From contig CBDAQZ010000003.1 of the NCBI GenBank assembly GCA_965199335.1, positions 310,001-374,000 on the forward strand: a stretch of DNA of 64,000 nucleotides, given 5' to 3'. Of this stretch, positions 19,483-27,558 are shown one piece after another (positions within the stretch are counted from its first letter, which is position 1; each line of letters starts with the position of its first letter). Made by a program: the position numbers and the translations under genes. The notes beneath the pieces were generated by a model. It did no database searches. It was not told the DNA's origin and saw nothing but the letters and a program-made list of their open reading frames with translations. The stretch comes from CBDAQV01 sp965199335 (GTDB lineage Bacteria > Pseudomonadota > Alphaproteobacteria > CALMVH01).

Positions 19483-20448
19483 ATGCCGTACGAAATGCAG
19501 GATATCGAAAACAAGGTTTCAAGCGTCCACGCACGGCAGCGGACGCTGAACAAGCCTATTCACTGCACCGGCATCGGCGTTCACTCCGGTCTGCCCGTGA
19601 CCCTGCGCCTTCTGCCCGCCCCCACCGGCCACGGCATCGTTTTCCGCCGCGTCGACCTGAACCCGGTTCAGGAGATCAGAGCCACGTGGAATAACGTTGT
19701 CGACACGCGCCTGTGCACCGTCATCGGCAACGAGTCCGGCGCCACGGTCGGAACGATCGAGCACCTGATGGCCGCCCTTGCCGGTTGCGGCGTCGACAAC
19801 ACCATCGTCGAGATCGACGGCGCTGAAGTGCCGATCATGGACGGCAGTTCCGAGGCGTTCGTGTTCCTGCTGGAATGTGCCGGCTTGGTTTCGCAGAACG
19901 CCGCTCGCAAGGCGATCAAGATAGTGAAGCCGATCGTACTGAACGAAGGCGACAAGCACGCCTCCTTCCGTCCCGCTCCGGTATCTTCCTTCACACTGGA
20001 AATCGACTTCGATACCGCCGTGGTCGGCAAGCAGCGCCGTTCGATGGTGCTGGGCAGGGAAAGCTTCAAGCAAGACTTGGCACAGGCCCGTACCTTCGGC
20101 TTTCTGCACGAAGTCGATGCGCTGCGCCGCGTCGGCCTGGCCCGTGGCGGCTCGCTGGATAACGCCGTGGTCATCAACGGCGACCGCATCATGAACGATG
20201 GCGGCCTGCGCTTCCAGGACGAGTTCGTTCGCCACAAGCTGCTGGATGCCGTCGGCGACCTGTATCTGGCCGGCAAACCGATCATCGGCCATTTCGAGGG
20301 CGAACGGTCCGGCCATGCCATGAACAACCAGCTGCTGCACGCCCTGTTCGCGACCCCCGGCGCCTGGATCGAAGTCGACATGCTGGCCGACGAATTGATG
20401 CCTGTCGGCAACGACGCTTCCTGGCAGGCTCAGGCCGCCGCGCAGTAA
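19483..20448 (+). CDS. lpxC: UDP-3-O-acyl-N-acetylglucosamine deacetylase LpxC
   Basis: This 321-residue zinc amidase catalyses the committed step of lipid A synthesis. The zinc ligand region TIEHLMAALAG contains H94, and HKLLD supplies H251 and D255. The catalytic base is H278 in GERSGHAMNNQLLHAL. The family DGSSEAFVFLLE segment is also present. The ATG at 19483 is used; an ATG four codons later is possible. It shows that the organism makes lipopolysaccharide or a lipid A variant, in line with hldD further along. Confidence 0.95.
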   Translation: MPYEMQDIENKVSSVHARQRTLNKPIHCTGIGVHSGLPVTLRLLPAPTGHGIVFRRVDLNPVQEIRATWNNVVDTRLCTVIGNESGATVGTIEHLMAALAGCGVDNTIVEIDGAEVPIMDGSSEAFVFLLECAGLVSQNAARKAIKIVKPIVLNEGDKHASFRPAPVSSFTLEIDFDTAVVGKQRRSMVLGRESFKQDLAQARTFGFLHEVDALRRVGLARGGSLDNAVVINGDRIMNDGGLRFQDEFVRHKLLDAVGDLYLAGKPIIGHFEGERSGHAMNNQLLHALFATPGAWIEVDMLADELMPVGNDASWQAQAAAQ

Positions 20449-20452
20449 GCCG

Positions 20453-21145
20453 CTGCGGCTTTATCTCTCCTCTTATCGAATTGGCTCGGCTCCTCGAGAG
20501 CTGGGCAAGCTGCTAGGCGCGAACAAGCGCACTGCCGTTATAACCAACGCAACGGACCCGTATCTGGACGATGCCGGGCAGGCAGACCGTTTCGCGCATC
20601 AGATGGAGCAGCTGGAGCCCCTTGGATGCGTTTGCGAGCATCTGGACCTGCGACATTATTTCGGCAAGCCGGACGCGCTTGAAACGCGTATGCACGATTT
20701 CGGGCTGGTATGGATAGCGGGCGGCAATTGCTTCGTCCTGAAACGCGCCTTCGAGCAAAGCGGCTTCGACCGAGTCATTGCCGGCATGCTGCAGCGCGAC
20801 GAAATCGTCTATGGCGGGTTCAGCGCCGCGATCATGGTGTTGATGCCGACAATGGCGGGAATAGACCTTTGCGACGATTCCACCATAGTGCCACCGGGAT
20901 ATAAATCCGAGGTCGACTGGAGCGGGCTGGGATTGATCGATTATTCGGTTGTGCCACATTACCGTTCGGATCATCCGGAAGCGGCGGTCATGGAGGATGT
21001 CGTGCGATACCTGGAAGCGCACGGCATGAAATATAGAACGCTGCGCGATGGCGAAGCGATTGTTGTCATCGATGGTATTGAAAAAATGGTCGGGCAGCCG
21101 GCGCAATCACAGCAGAGCCTGCAGCTGGGAGGCGAGTCCGATTAG
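20453..21145 (+). CDS. Peptidase S51 family (dipeptidase E-like), probable CTG start
   Basis: The reading frame shows a peptidase E-type fold of ~230 residues. It has an N-terminal LRLYLSSYRIG and KRTAVITNATDPYLDDAG. The nucleophile elbow is GGFSAAIMV (usual form GxSAGA) and a histidine sits in VVPHYRSDHPE. No ATG, GTG or TTG occurs in frame between the stop at 20396-20398 and residue ~50 (ATG at 20603). The conserved N-terminus therefore requires the CTG at 20453, four bases after the lpxC stop, or another unusual start. Family members hydrolyse Asp-X dipeptides or cyanophycin-like substrates; the substrate here is unknown. The second alanine after the serine (SAAI rather than SAGA) may alter activity. 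Confidence 0.65.
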   Translation: MRLYLSSYRIGSAPRELGKLLGANKRTAVITNATDPYLDDAGQADRFAHQMEQLEPLGCVCEHLDLRHYFGKPDALETRMHDFGLVWIAGGNCFVLKRAFEQSGFDRVIAGMLQRDEIVYGGFSAAIMVLMPTMAGIDLCDDSTIVPPGYKSEVDWSGLGLIDYSVVPHYRSDHPEAAVMEDVVRYLEAHGMKYRTLRDGEAIVVIDGIEKMVGQPAQSQQSLQLGGESD

Positions 21146-21153
21146 GACTCGCC
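21131..21153 (+). terminator. Hairpin overlapping the S51 peptidase stop codon
   Basis: GGCGAGTCC at 21131-21139 pairs with GGACTCGCC at 21145-21153 around a five-base loop that holds the stop codon. No T run follows, so this may be a weak or Rho-assisted terminator or an mRNA-end stabiliser for the lpxC transcript. Confidence 0.4.
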
Positions 21154-21179
21154 CTGATCCAGCAAATAGCGACTGGAAC

Positions 21180-21204
21180 AAAAAACTCCGCTTGCGCGGA
21201 GTTT
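21180..21204 (-). terminator. Rho-independent terminator of the histone-like gene
   Basis: On the minus strand a nine-bp stem (AAACTCCGC and its complement, 21183-21191 and 21196-21204) with a four-base loop is followed by six T residues. It lies seven bases after the stop of the leftward lysine-rich gene. Confidence 0.8.
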
Positions 21205-21210
21205 CCCAGA

Positions 21211-21672
21211 CTACTTCTTGACTGCCGGCTTGGCCGCAACTGCCTTTACGGCCGGCTTCTTCACAGCCGCTTTTGCAGCCGGCTTCTTGGCAACGGCCTT
21301 CTTGACCGCTGGCTTCTTGGCAACGGCCTTCTTGGCAGCCGGCTTCTTGGCAATAGCCTTCTTGGCTGCCGGCTTCTTGGCAACGGCCTTCTTCACTGCA
21401 GCCTTTTTCACTGCCGGCTTCTTGGCCGTAGCAGCCTTGGCAGCTGGCTTCTTGGCAACGGCCTTCTTCACCGCTGGCTTCTTAGCAGATGCTGTCGGCT
21501 TCTTCGGAGCTGCCTTCTTCACTGCCTGCGTGCGCGTTGCGCCAACCTGCGTGAGAGCGATCGCTACTGGCTTCGCAGGCGTCGTCGTTCCGGTGCTGCT
21601 CTTGATCATGCCGTTCTTGTACTCGTGCACGACCTTGCCAACTTTGGCTTTCTGATTTTTCGTTTGGGCCAC
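21211..21672 (-). CDS. DUF6496 protein with histone H1-like Lys/Ala-rich tail
   Basis: The first ~45 residues (KVGKVVHEYKNGMIKSS followed by PVAIALTQ) match the small DUF6496 family. The remaining ~100 residues are a low-complexity array of K-K-P-A/V and A-V/A-K-K units like eukaryotic H1 tails and AlgP/Hc1-type bacterial proteins, so nucleic-acid binding is likely. I chose the GTG at 21672 because AGGAG lies six bases upstream and the N-terminus then aligns with the paralogue at 23365. The longer ATG at 21723 has no ribosome site. The tail is encoded by imperfect tandem repeats and may vary in length between strains. It runs opposite to the DUF805 gene at 22801. Confidence 0.85.
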   Translation of the reverse strand: MAQTKNQKAKVGKVVHEYKNGMIKSSTGTTTPAKPVAIALTQVGATRTQAVKKAAPKKPTASAKKPAVKKAVAKKPAAKAATAKKPAVKKAAVKKAVAKKPAAKKAIAKKPAAKKAVAKKPAVKKAVAKKPAAKAAVKKPAVKAVAAKPAVKK

Positions 21673-22800
21673 TTCCGTCTCCTTCTCGTTTTGCGAGCGC
21701 GTGATGCGCTCAATCGGGATCATCCGCTTCTATGTTGAATTTGGTTAAACAACAGATAAGAAGCTTCGTCGTATGGTGCAAAACCTTGCACGCATGTTGT
21801 CCTCATAACACACGTCCGATTCCAATTGTTCGACTATCGAAAACTTTTTCGACAGGTGTGATTTTTTTGAATCAATTCTTCTTGCATTCGCCCAATCGAC
21901 AATCGTGTATAACATCGATGAATATCGAAATGACTAAACTCTACAGTCATAAAAAAATTTATGCCGCGGATGTAATTGAGACAAAAAAATATCCGCGATT
22001 TTTTTCTCCGATATGATTTTCCTCTCGTTCGATATCTCGCCGCTGAATGCATCTTCCACCAATGCGCGATCACCGTATTCGATACCTGCCATCGCGGCAC
22101 GGCCGGACGAACAACAATGCAGCCGAATCGAACGACCCGTCAAAAGGCCGCGGAACGGCTGGGGATTTGACGCACGCTTCATAATTCTCCGGGCATAAGC
22201 GCGCTTCGCAAGACGAAGCTTACACGGCAAGAGCCGATGCGCAGCGTATCTTGGAACGGCTTTGCCTACCGATAGCGTCCACCGAGAAAAACGGGCCGAC
22301 AGAAGAATCCGGCAACCGAAAATGTCGTTGTCTTTTGTGACAGGAATTTTCCATACAGCGCGTTGTTCGTAACGTCCTGACCAGCAATTGCGATTCCATT
22401 TTCCATCTGAAATGTCCGATCAAGGAAGATGCCTCGGGATGGCATCCGGGATCGAAGATGTCTTCTTTTAAATCGATCGGTCGGGATCGGAATTGGAATG
22501 GCCGGATCGGCCGGCGATATTTTTTCGGCAAAAAAATTTTGTCATATCGAAAAAACTTCGACCTTCGATCGTCATCGGCCACCCCGGGCGCACCGACTCG
22601 GATCATCGAACCGCCATTTGGAATCGCAGGCACATGTCGTTTGGAGCATCGCAATTCGACCACCGTTAGGTCGATATATAATCTCGAACATCCGTAGCAA
22701 TTTTTTTCAGATCGTAGGCACGCACATTACGATATGGCGACGGGGCGGTCCTATGTGGTATCATGCGCTCGTCGCAATAATAAAAAAGAGGGACCTCGGC
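21673..22800 (+). other. 1.1 kb intergenic region, AT-richer, no convincing gene
   Basis: This stretch separates the histone-like gene from the first DUF805 gene. It is visibly richer in A/T than the flanks, with several runs of six to eight A or T (near 21861, 21951, 21984, 22009, 22520, 22700) and many ATCGA/TCGAT motifs. The open frames here have no family resemblance, start-site signals or codon pattern that I trust. It may hold promoters, a small RNA or decayed DNA. Confidence 0.5.
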
Positions 22801-23157
22801 ATGAAAAAACTTACCCCCGCGTACTACTTTACCATCCAGGGCCGGATCAGCAGGTTCGAGTATTGGATATATTTCCAGCTCCCGATCTTCGTTTTATCCG
22901 TGCTGTTTTCCGTGCTGGGATCTTTGGCCGACTCACTGGCCGCCATTTCAGGCATCCTGACGCTGGTGCTTTTCATACCAAGCATCGTAGCGGGCATTCG
23001 CCGCTTCCACGATCGCAATAAATCGGGCTGGTGGATGCTGATCGCCTTCATTCCCCTGGTAGGCGCGATCTGGCTGCTGGTCGAGCTCGGTTTCCTGAAG
23101 GGAACCGATGGTGCCAACAACTTCGGTTCGGACCCGGTACCACTATTGACCGCATAA
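22801..23157 (+). CDS. DUF805 membrane protein (copy 1)
   Basis: This is a 118-residue inner-membrane protein of the DUF805 (YhaH/YhaI-like) family, whose function is not known. It starts with YYFTIQGRISRFEYWIYF, has three to four hydrophobic segments (about 20-45, 48-66, 78-97), and carries the family marks RRFHDRNKSGWWM and FLKGTDGANNFGSDP. The frame is open far upstream, but the ATG at 22801 has GAGGGA before it and gives the family N-terminus. It is a paralogue of the gene at 23456. Confidence 0.88.
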   Translation: MKKLTPAYYFTIQGRISRFEYWIYFQLPIFVLSVLFSVLGSLADSLAAISGILTLVLFIPSIVAGIRRFHDRNKSGWWMLIAFIPLVGAIWLLVELGFLKGTDGANNFGSDPVPLLTA

Positions 23158-23206
23158 CAGGAAGAGCGTCACGGATAGGGCAAACTCCGCGACGCCGCTT
23201 TCCCGA

Positions 23207-23365
23207 CTACTTTTTCTTTTTCGGCACGTGCGCCTCGCGCAGGGCGATCGCGACAGCCTGTTTCGGGTTCTTTACCTTTGCCCCAGAGCCGCTCTTGAGA
23301 TCGCCTTCCTTGAACTCGTGCATGACTTTTTCGACCTTGGTCTTCTGTTTTTCGCTTTCCGGCAT
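23207..23365 (-). CDS. Small DUF6496 protein (52 residues)
   Basis: The minus strand encodes a 52-residue basic protein starting MPESEKQKTKVEKVMHEF, with LKSGSGAKVKNPKQ and a VAIALREA segment, ending in a run of lysines. It is a clear paralogue of the N-terminal domain of the histone-like gene at 21211-21672, without the long tail. It lies between the two DUF805 genes and is divergent from the second one. The function is unknown; the charge suggests nucleic-acid contact. Confidence 0.82.
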   Translation of the reverse strand: MPESEKQKTKVEKVMHEFKEGDLKSGSGAKVKNPKQAVAIALREAHVPKKKK

Positions 23366-23403
23366 GTTCGTTCCCCACGGCTGATCAGGACGATGGACGG
23401 GTT

Positions 23404-23416
23404 CCCCCCCCCCCCC
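23404..23416 (+). repeat. Homopolymer of 13 C residues
   Basis: An uninterrupted C13 tract lies between the divergent DUF6496 and DUF805 genes, 39 bases before the DUF805 start. A TATTTTT that could serve as a -10 element follows it. Such tracts are prone to slipped-strand length change and also to sequencing error. Confidence 0.9.
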
Positions 23417-23455
23417 TGCTGTATTTTTAAGGCAGATAACTAAAAGAGGTTCCCA

Positions 23456-23899
23456 ATGCCCAAGCTAAGTCTCCTCTACTACTTCACGCCCAAGGGACGC
23501 GTCTCACGCTCGCAGTTCTGGCTGTATTTCCAATTGCCGATACTGGCCTTCGGCGTTGTGGCCACGGCATTGGTGCTGCTTCAGTATCCGCATATCTTTG
23601 ATATCGTCGGCGATCCGCAGACCGTCAACATCGAGGCGGCGATGACGCCCAGGGACAATCCGATCTTCACGATACTTGGCGCCATCACGCAGATAATTCA
23701 GATACCTCTGGCCGTAATCTCCATATTCGGAGTCATCCGCCGCTACCATGACCGCAACAAATCCGGCTGGTGGATGTTCATCGGCCTGATCCCCTTGTTC
23801 GGCACGATCTGGTTCTATGTCGAAACCGGGTTCCTGAAAGGCACAACGGGCCCGAACCGCTTTGGCCCGGACCCGCTGGAGAAACAGCTGGACGTCTAG
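23456..23899 (+). CDS. DUF805 membrane protein (copy 2)
   Basis: This 147-residue paralogue of the gene at 22801 has the same YYFTPKGRVSRSQFWLYF start, IRRYHDRNKSGWWM motif and FLKGTTGPNRFGPDP end. A ~30-residue extra loop between the first two membrane segments makes it longer. AGAGG sits seven bases before the ATG. The stop codon shares a CTAG with the stop of the convergent DUF2076 gene, so the two coding regions overlap by four bases. Confidence 0.88.
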   Translation: MPKLSLLYYFTPKGRVSRSQFWLYFQLPILAFGVVATALVLLQYPHIFDIVGDPQTVNIEAAMTPRDNPIFTILGAITQIIQIPLAVISIFGVIRRYHDRNKSGWWMFIGLIPLFGTIWFYVETGFLKGTTGPNRFGPDPLEKQLDV

Positions 23900-24549
23900 G
23901 TGTTGAAGCTGTCGTCCCCGCCGCCGGTGTCGAAATTGCCCTGGTCGGAGATGTCATCGCTCCCCTGATCGGCTTGTGCGGGCTGGTCGTAGTAATTGTT
24001 CACGACTTCCGTATTCTCGACGATGCCTTGCTGGCCGAAACCGCCGCCCAGGAAACCACCGCCCATTCCACCGCCGAAGCCGCCACCCCGGCCGCCGAAC
24101 AATCCTTCGAGCCCCTGGAACAGCAGCGCGCCGCCGGCGATTCCTGCCGCGGTCTGCGCGGCGCCGCGCAGGAAGGAAGGCTGCCCGTATTGCAGCTGCA
24201 CTGCACTGGCGATCTGTGGGCCATAGGATGATTGTTGCGGCGCGGTGCCCCAGGGACCGCCTTGCGCCGGTTGCGCCGGACGGCCGCCGCCGAACAGACC
24301 GCCCAGGAAACCACCCGATGACGGGGCCGAGGACGATTGCTGCTGCTCCAGCGCGTGAATGCGATCCTGCGCCGCGTGCAACGCATAATCCTGCATCAGC
24401 ACGGTCTGTGCCAGGATGTAGGCGCCATCGGGCTGCGCCTGAAGGGTCTGGCGGATCAGCTGGTCGGCCTCGGCGTCCTTGTCCGGGACCTGCGTCTGCC
24501 GCAGCTTGTCGAGCAAAGGCGTCAATACGTCGCGTTCCTGCGGGGTCAT
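23896..24549 (-). CDS. DUF2076 domain protein
   Basis: This 217-residue protein belongs to the DUF2076 family. The N-terminal ~75 residues (MTPQERDVLTPLLDKLRQ, then QPDGAYILAQTVLMQDYAL) form the helical conserved part with a short coiled coil. The middle and C-terminal parts are Gly/Gln-rich with FLGGLFGGG and GGGFGGGMGGGFLGGG stretches, and the end is acidic. There is no signal peptide. The role is unknown; family members are often described as periplasmic or envelope-associated, which the sequence here does not prove. Confidence 0.8.
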   Translation of the reverse strand: MTPQERDVLTPLLDKLRQTQVPDKDAEADQLIRQTLQAQPDGAYILAQTVLMQDYALHAAQDRIHALEQQQSSSAPSSGGFLGGLFGGGRPAQPAQGGPWGTAPQQSSYGPQIASAVQLQYGQPSFLRGAAQTAAGIAGGALLFQGLEGLFGGRGGGFGGGMGGGFLGGGFGQQGIVENTEVVNNYYDQPAQADQGSDDISDQGNFDTGGGDDSFNT

Positions 24550-24652
24550 GGCGTGAAGCTCCTTGTAAATATAGGCTTGGCAGAGATGCGCCCGCCTTAA
24601 GGTATTTTCAAGCAGCGCATGAAAGACTGCGCCGTGCTATCGAGGATCCGCA

Positions 24653-25132
24653 ATGACGCCGCCGCCTAAAAAAGTAATATCAGTGCGTTACCGTGCACCC
24701 ACGGGGACCACGACCATCAAAAACGCTGTGTATAACGGAATCCGCATTCGCGAGTCCGACAGCGCGGTGATCATGGCGCTGAGCCACCCCGAGGACCAGA
24801 AGAGCTTTACCGTCGATATCGGCAACATCGATACGATCTGGATCGGCGGCAAGGCGCGCAAGCTGAAGAGCCCAGGATCGCAGCACAAATTCCGCGAGGC
24901 GGAGATCAAGCACCTGCTGGACAACAAGACGCTGGATTCGTGGACCGATCCCTATCTGCGGGAATACCAGCTCGAGGGCGCCATGCCCAAGAAGCAGATC
25001 GGAGGCGGCCTGATCCGGGGAATCGTCTCGACTTCCGGCATGGCTCTCATGGTATTGCCCGCCCTGGCCTGCATCGGCGTCGGCGGCTTCATCGCCTATA
25101 TGGCCTGGAAGCTGTTCATCAACGCGAAGTGA
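24653..25132 (+). CDS. Hypothetical C-terminally anchored membrane protein
   Basis: I do not recognise this 159-residue protein. Residues ~1-110 are soluble and strand-rich, and one strong transmembrane helix spans about 130-155 (LMVLPALACIGVGGFIAYMAW), giving a tail-anchored arrangement. It is divergent from the DUF2076 gene across ~100 bases and ends six bases before the convergent ychF stop. Confidence 0.7.
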   Translation: MTPPPKKVISVRYRAPTGTTTIKNAVYNGIRIRESDSAVIMALSHPEDQKSFTVDIGNIDTIWIGGKARKLKSPGSQHKFREAEIKHLLDNKTLDSWTDPYLREYQLEGAMPKKQIGGGLIRGIVSTSGMALMVLPALACIGVGGFIAYMAWKLFINAK

Positions 25133-25138
25133 GCCCGC

Positions 25139-26236
25139 TCAGACATTGAACTTGAAGTTCATGATGTCGCCATCCTGCACCACGTAATCGCGGCCTTCCT
25201 GGCGCAGCTTGCCATTATCGCGGCAGGCCTGTTCACCGCCCAGAGCCTTGAACGAAGCGAAATCCATGGTTTCGGCCTTGATGAAGCCGCGTTCGAAATC
25301 GGTGTGGATGACGCCTGCCGCTTCCGGCGCCTTGGCGTTGCGGTGCACGGTCCAGGCGCGCGCTTCCTTAGGGCCGACGGTGAAGAAGGTGATGAGGTCG
25401 AGCAGGCTGTATCCGGCGCGGATCACCTTGTTGAGGCCGGGCTCTTCCAGGCCCAGATCCGCGAGGAACTCCATCTTCTCGGCATCCGGCAACTGCGCCA
25501 CTTCTGATTCGATGGCCGCCGAGATATGCACGCATTCGGCGCCTTCGGCCTTGGCCTGCGCGGCGACGGCGCTGGACTGAGCGTTGCCGGCGGCCGCGTC
25601 GTCCTCGCTGACGTTGCAGATATACAGGACCGGCTTGCCGGTCAGCAGTTGCAACTGCTTGAATACCAGCTTCAGTTCGCCTTCGGGCTTGTAGGTGCGC
25701 GCAGGCTTGCCGTCCTGCAGAAGTTTCAACACCGGCTCCATCACTTCGATCTGCAGCTTGGCGTCGCGGTCGCCGCCCTTGGCCTTCTTGCCGGCAGCGG
25801 TGATACGTTTTTCCAGGCTTTCCATGTCGGCCAGCATCAGCTCGGTCTCGACCGTGATCGCGTCGCGCAAGGGATCGACCGATCCCTCGACATGGGTGAT
25901 GTCGTCGTTCTCGAAGCAGCGCAGCACGTACAGCACGGCGTCGACTTCGCGGATATGCGACAGGAACTGGTTGCCCAGCCCCTCACCCTTCGACGCACCG
26001 CGTACCAGGCCGGCGATATCGACGAACTCCAGCTGGGTCGGCACGATCTGGGCCGAATGCGCGATGCGCGCCAGATCGTCCAGTCTAGTATCGGGTACGG
26101 ACACCCGGCCGACATTGGGTTCGATTGTGCAGAACGGATAGTTGGCCGCCTGCGCCGCCTGTGTCGCGGTCAGCGCGTTGAACAAGGTGGACTTGCCGAC
26201 ATTGGGCAGTCCGACGATGCCGCATTGAAAACCCAT
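25139..26236 (-). CDS. ychF: Redox-regulated ribosome-binding ATPase YchF/OLA1
   Basis: This 365-residue Obg-family P-loop ATPase binds ribosomes. It starts MGFQCGIVGLPNVGKST with the P-loop at residues 8-16. The switch DIAGLVRGASKGEGLGNQFL and the C-terminal TGS domain (FFTVGPKEARAWT and GDIMNFKFNV) are present. The length is standard. It is the last gene of a leftward group with pth and rplY, a common arrangement because all three act on translation. Confidence 0.96.
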   Translation of the reverse strand: MGFQCGIVGLPNVGKSTLFNALTATQAAQAANYPFCTIEPNVGRVSVPDTRLDDLARIAHSAQIVPTQLEFVDIAGLVRGASKGEGLGNQFLSHIREVDAVLYVLRCFENDDITHVEGSVDPLRDAITVETELMLADMESLEKRITAAGKKAKGGDRDAKLQIEVMEPVLKLLQDGKPARTYKPEGELKLVFKQLQLLTGKPVLYICNVSEDDAAAGNAQSSAVAAQAKAEGAECVHISAAIESEVAQLPDAEKMEFLADLGLEEPGLNKVIRAGYSLLDLITFFTVGPKEARAWTVHRNAKAPEAAGVIHTDFERGFIKAETMDFASFKALGGEQACRDNGKLRQEGRDYVVQDGDIMNFKFNV

Positions 26237-26260
26237 GACTGCTTCTTTTCTAGCTTGAGA

Positions 26261-26881
26261 TTAGGATGCGGCCGGTTCCGAAACTTCGCCGCGCATCGCC
26301 GCACGGAATGCCTCGTCCTCGCCCTTGAGCAGCAGCGGCAGGGATGCCACCAGCCGGTCCAGGGACGGTCCATGTATGGCCAGCTCATCCTTGGCGAAGT
26401 TGCTCAGGACGTGCTGGTTGACCAGCATGTCCTTATGCTCCTTGGGAACATGAAGCACGCCCAGCTTCTTCACCGGATGCCCGATGCCGAGGCGGACGCG
26501 CCAGTAATCGGCGCCGATCTGTGAATCGATGGACCTGAGGCCATTGTGACCGCCGTGGCCGCCGCCCTTCTTGACCTCGATCCGGCCGGGATCGAGATCG
26601 AGATCGTCGTGCAGCACGATAACCTTCGATGAAGGTATCTTGTAGAACTTGGCGGCCTCGCCCAGCGAATTGCCCGACGCGTTCATGAACGTCTCGGGCT
26701 TCAGGGCCAGGACCTTGTGTTCGTCGAGGGAGAATTCCATCGTCTGGCCCTGGAAGCGCTCGCGCCACTTGCCCATCGGCCAGTAGCGCCCCACGATCCT
26801 GTCCACCGCCATGAAACCGATATTGTGGCGGTGGCCGCTATGGGCCGGGCCGGGATTACCCAGTCCGGCGATCAGCCACAT
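26261..26881 (-). CDS. pth: Peptidyl-tRNA hydrolase
   Basis: This 206-residue enzyme releases peptides from prematurely dissociated peptidyl-tRNA. The start MWLIAGLGNPGPAHSGHRHN contains the catalytic histidine at about 19. FMNASG, HDDLDLDPG, and GGHGGHNGLRSI are the other family blocks. It sits 12 bases downstream of rplY and 24 bases upstream of ychF. Confidence 0.95.
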   Translation of the reverse strand: MWLIAGLGNPGPAHSGHRHNIGFMAVDRIVGRYWPMGKWRERFQGQTMEFSLDEHKVLALKPETFMNASGNSLGEAAKFYKIPSSKVIVLHDDLDLDPGRIEVKKGGGHGGHNGLRSIDSQIGADYWRVRLGIGHPVKKLGVLHVPKEHKDMLVNQHVLSNFAKDELAIHGPSLDRLVASLPLLLKGEDEAFRAAMRGEVSEPAAS

Positions 26882-26893
26882 CGAGACCCGACC

Positions 26894-27544
26894 TTACGAC
26901 TTGGCAGGTTCGGAAGCGGCCGTGCCGGCAGCAGGTGTCGCTGCCGCGTCCGCCGTTTCTTCTTCCTTGCCGCGCAGTGCGGACGGAGCCGCGATGGTCG
27001 CGATGGTGAAGTCCTTCTCGTGCGTCACCAGGGTGACGCCCTTTGGCAGCGCGATCGCGCTGAGGTGGTAGGACGTACCGATGTCGCCGCCAGCCAGATC
27101 GATGGTGAGGTGCGCCGGAATGTCGCTGGGACGGCACCGCACTTCGATCTCGTGATGGACGATGTTCAGCGTGCCGCCGCGCTTGATGCCCGGAGCCGCG
27201 TCGCTGTTGATGAATTCGAACGGCACCTCGACTGTCAGCTCGCTATCGGCGGCGATGCGGAGAAAGTCGATATGCATCGGGCGGTCGGTGATCGGGTGGA
27301 ACTGCACGTCGCGCGGCAACACCTGCGTCGTCTTGCCATCGACGACGATGTCGAAAACGCGGGTCACGAAGTTCGACGCGTGCGCCTGCTTCTCCAGCAG
27401 GGCGCTTTCGATCGAAATCATCGCCGGCGGCTCCTTGCCACCATAGATCACACACGGAATACGGCCCTCACGACGCGTTGCCCGAGCCACCCCCTTGCCG
27501 GCCCGTTCACGCGAAGCGGCCGTCAGTTTGGTCGCTGTTGCCAT
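26894..27544 (-). CDS. rplY: 50S ribosomal protein L25/general stress protein Ctc
   Basis: This 216-residue protein has the N-terminal 5S-rRNA-binding L25 domain (~1-95, with TAASRERAGKGVARATRREG and IPCVIYGG) and the TL5/Ctc C-terminal domain (~100-190). An Ala/Glu-rich tail follows. AAAGGA lies five bases before the ATG. A strong hairpin sits directly upstream in the leader. It heads the rplY-pth-ychF group. Confidence 0.95.
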   Translation of the reverse strand: MATATKLTAASRERAGKGVARATRREGRIPCVIYGGKEPPAMISIESALLEKQAHASNFVTRVFDIVVDGKTTQVLPRDVQFHPITDRPMHIDFLRIAADSELTVEVPFEFINSDAAPGIKRGGTLNIVHHEIEVRCRPSDIPAHLTIDLAGGDIGTSYHLSAIALPKGVTLVTHEKDFTIATIAAPSALRGKEEETADAAATPAAGTAASEPAKS

Positions 27545-27558
27545 TTCAAAATCCTTTC

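Noticed and set aside
22429..22800. N-terminal extension of the first DUF805 gene
   Set aside because: The open frame continues upstream by chance. The family N-terminus and a ribosome site place the start at 22801.
23896..23899. Overlapping stop codons of convergent genes (CTAG) as a special signal
   Set aside because: A four-base tail overlap through palindromic CTAG occurs by chance in compact genomes.
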